From positions 1,238,501 to 1,302,500 of the forward strand of contig NZ_CP150660.1 of assembly GCF_038023995.1 (NCBI RefSeq): 64,000 nt of DNA, given 5' to 3'. Below are positions 63,920 through 64,000 of the stretch, in pieces. The notes beneath the pieces are model-generated. The model saw only the letters and a program-made list of their open reading frames with translations. It had not been told where the DNA came from and did no database searches. A program made the translations under genes and the position numbers. The DNA is from Polaribacter atrinae. Its GTDB lineage: Bacteria > Bacteroidota > Bacteroidia > Flavobacteriales > Flavobacteriaceae. Within the stretch, counting starts at the first letter, position 1, and the number at the start of each line of letters is the position of its first letter.

Positions 63920-64000
63920 GATAGTAGATTATTGTAGAGATGGATTAGTTTTTTAGAAGTCTGTTCCCAAGAAAATTCATTTTCTATAAACTGCTTCCCA
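63916..64000 (-). CDS. C-terminal end of another gene, probably a glycosyltransferase (cut by window edge)
   Basis: Only the last 27 residues are visible, reading GKQFIENEFSWEQTSKKLIH and then LYNNLLS before TGA. A Trp-Glu followed by a helical Lys-Lys-Leu tail is typical of the closing helix of GT-B glycosyltransferases (…FSWE…LxxLYxxLL). The overlap TTGA with the next start indicates coupling with it. Confidence 0.65.
   Translation of the reverse strand, partial: GKQFIENEFSWEQTSKKLIHLYNNLLS

Noticed and set aside
1..64000. CRISPR array, rRNA operon, insertion sequence or prophage
   Set aside because: Reading through the window I saw no regularly spaced direct repeats, no rRNA-like sequence, and no transposase or phage structural genes.

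Overview
The window is a piece of a low-GC Bacteroidota chromosome, most likely from a marine member of the Flavobacteriaceae (Polaribacter/Tenacibaculum-like; the genus is an inference). Supporting signs are promoters of the TAnnTTTG type with an upstream TTG, almost no Shine-Dalgarno sites except a very strong one before rpsU, a type IX secretion (T9SS) C-terminal sorting domain in a decayed gene, a fused E1 alpha/beta 2-oxoacid dehydrogenase, an unusually long LepB, and several lineage-typical families (HYC_CC_PP, DUF2851, DUF5683, DUF3467, DUF6122). It reads as a mostly housekeeping chromosome segment. No phage, plasmid, insertion sequence or CRISPR array is visible.

Layout. 1-6.6 kb (minus): a heavy-metal efflux operon transcribed as a small Cys/His-rich secreted protein, a CusA-like RND pump, a TolC-type channel and a CusB-like adaptor that is cut by the window edge. 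6.8-7.6 kb: a decayed fragment of a T9SS-secreted protein, then tRNA-Ser. 7.8-11 kb (plus): aroC, a membrane acyltransferase and a secreted esterase. 11-15 kb (minus): a TonB-dependent receptor plus a beta-propeller phytase lipoprotein. 15-29 kb (minus): the transcription/translation core, read as tRNA-Thr, tRNA-Tyr, tRNA-Gly, tRNA-Thr, tuf, tRNA-Trp, secE, nusG, rplK, rplA, rplJ, rplL, rpoB, rpoC, with DUF3467 downstream. 28.8-30.4 kb (minus): rpsU, then a XerC-like recombinase and a short hibernation factor. 30.6-36.6 kb (minus): acyl-CoA dehydrogenase, helix-hairpin-helix protein, AGCS symporter, an RmlD-like reductase, a K+ channel and a PspC protein. 36.8-50.9 kb (plus): uvrA, a LOG-family enzyme, an M1-peptidase-like protein lacking the zinc motif and fused to a predicted outer-membrane barrel, an unknown barrel plus lipoprotein pair, the fused E1 enzyme and a large zinc metalloprotease. 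51-52.3 kb (minus): DUF2851. 52.3-61.2 kb (plus): nitroreductase, pepD, then parA-parB-DUF5683-dapB-lepB-WbqC, a Crp/Fnr regulator and DUF6122. 61.2-64 kb (minus): a surface-polysaccharide cluster with a flippase and two glycosyltransferases, the last cut by the window edge.

The most notable points are two copies of a dispersed palindromic-type repeat inserted in frame inside the RND pump gene, a conserved-looking Shine-Dalgarno at rpsU in an otherwise SD-poor genome, an inverted repeat between rpoB and rpoC that shares sequence with one behind lepB, a possible short RNA or attenuated leader before DUF6122, and the M1-like pseudopeptidase/barrel fusion next to an uncharacterised barrel/lipoprotein operon.
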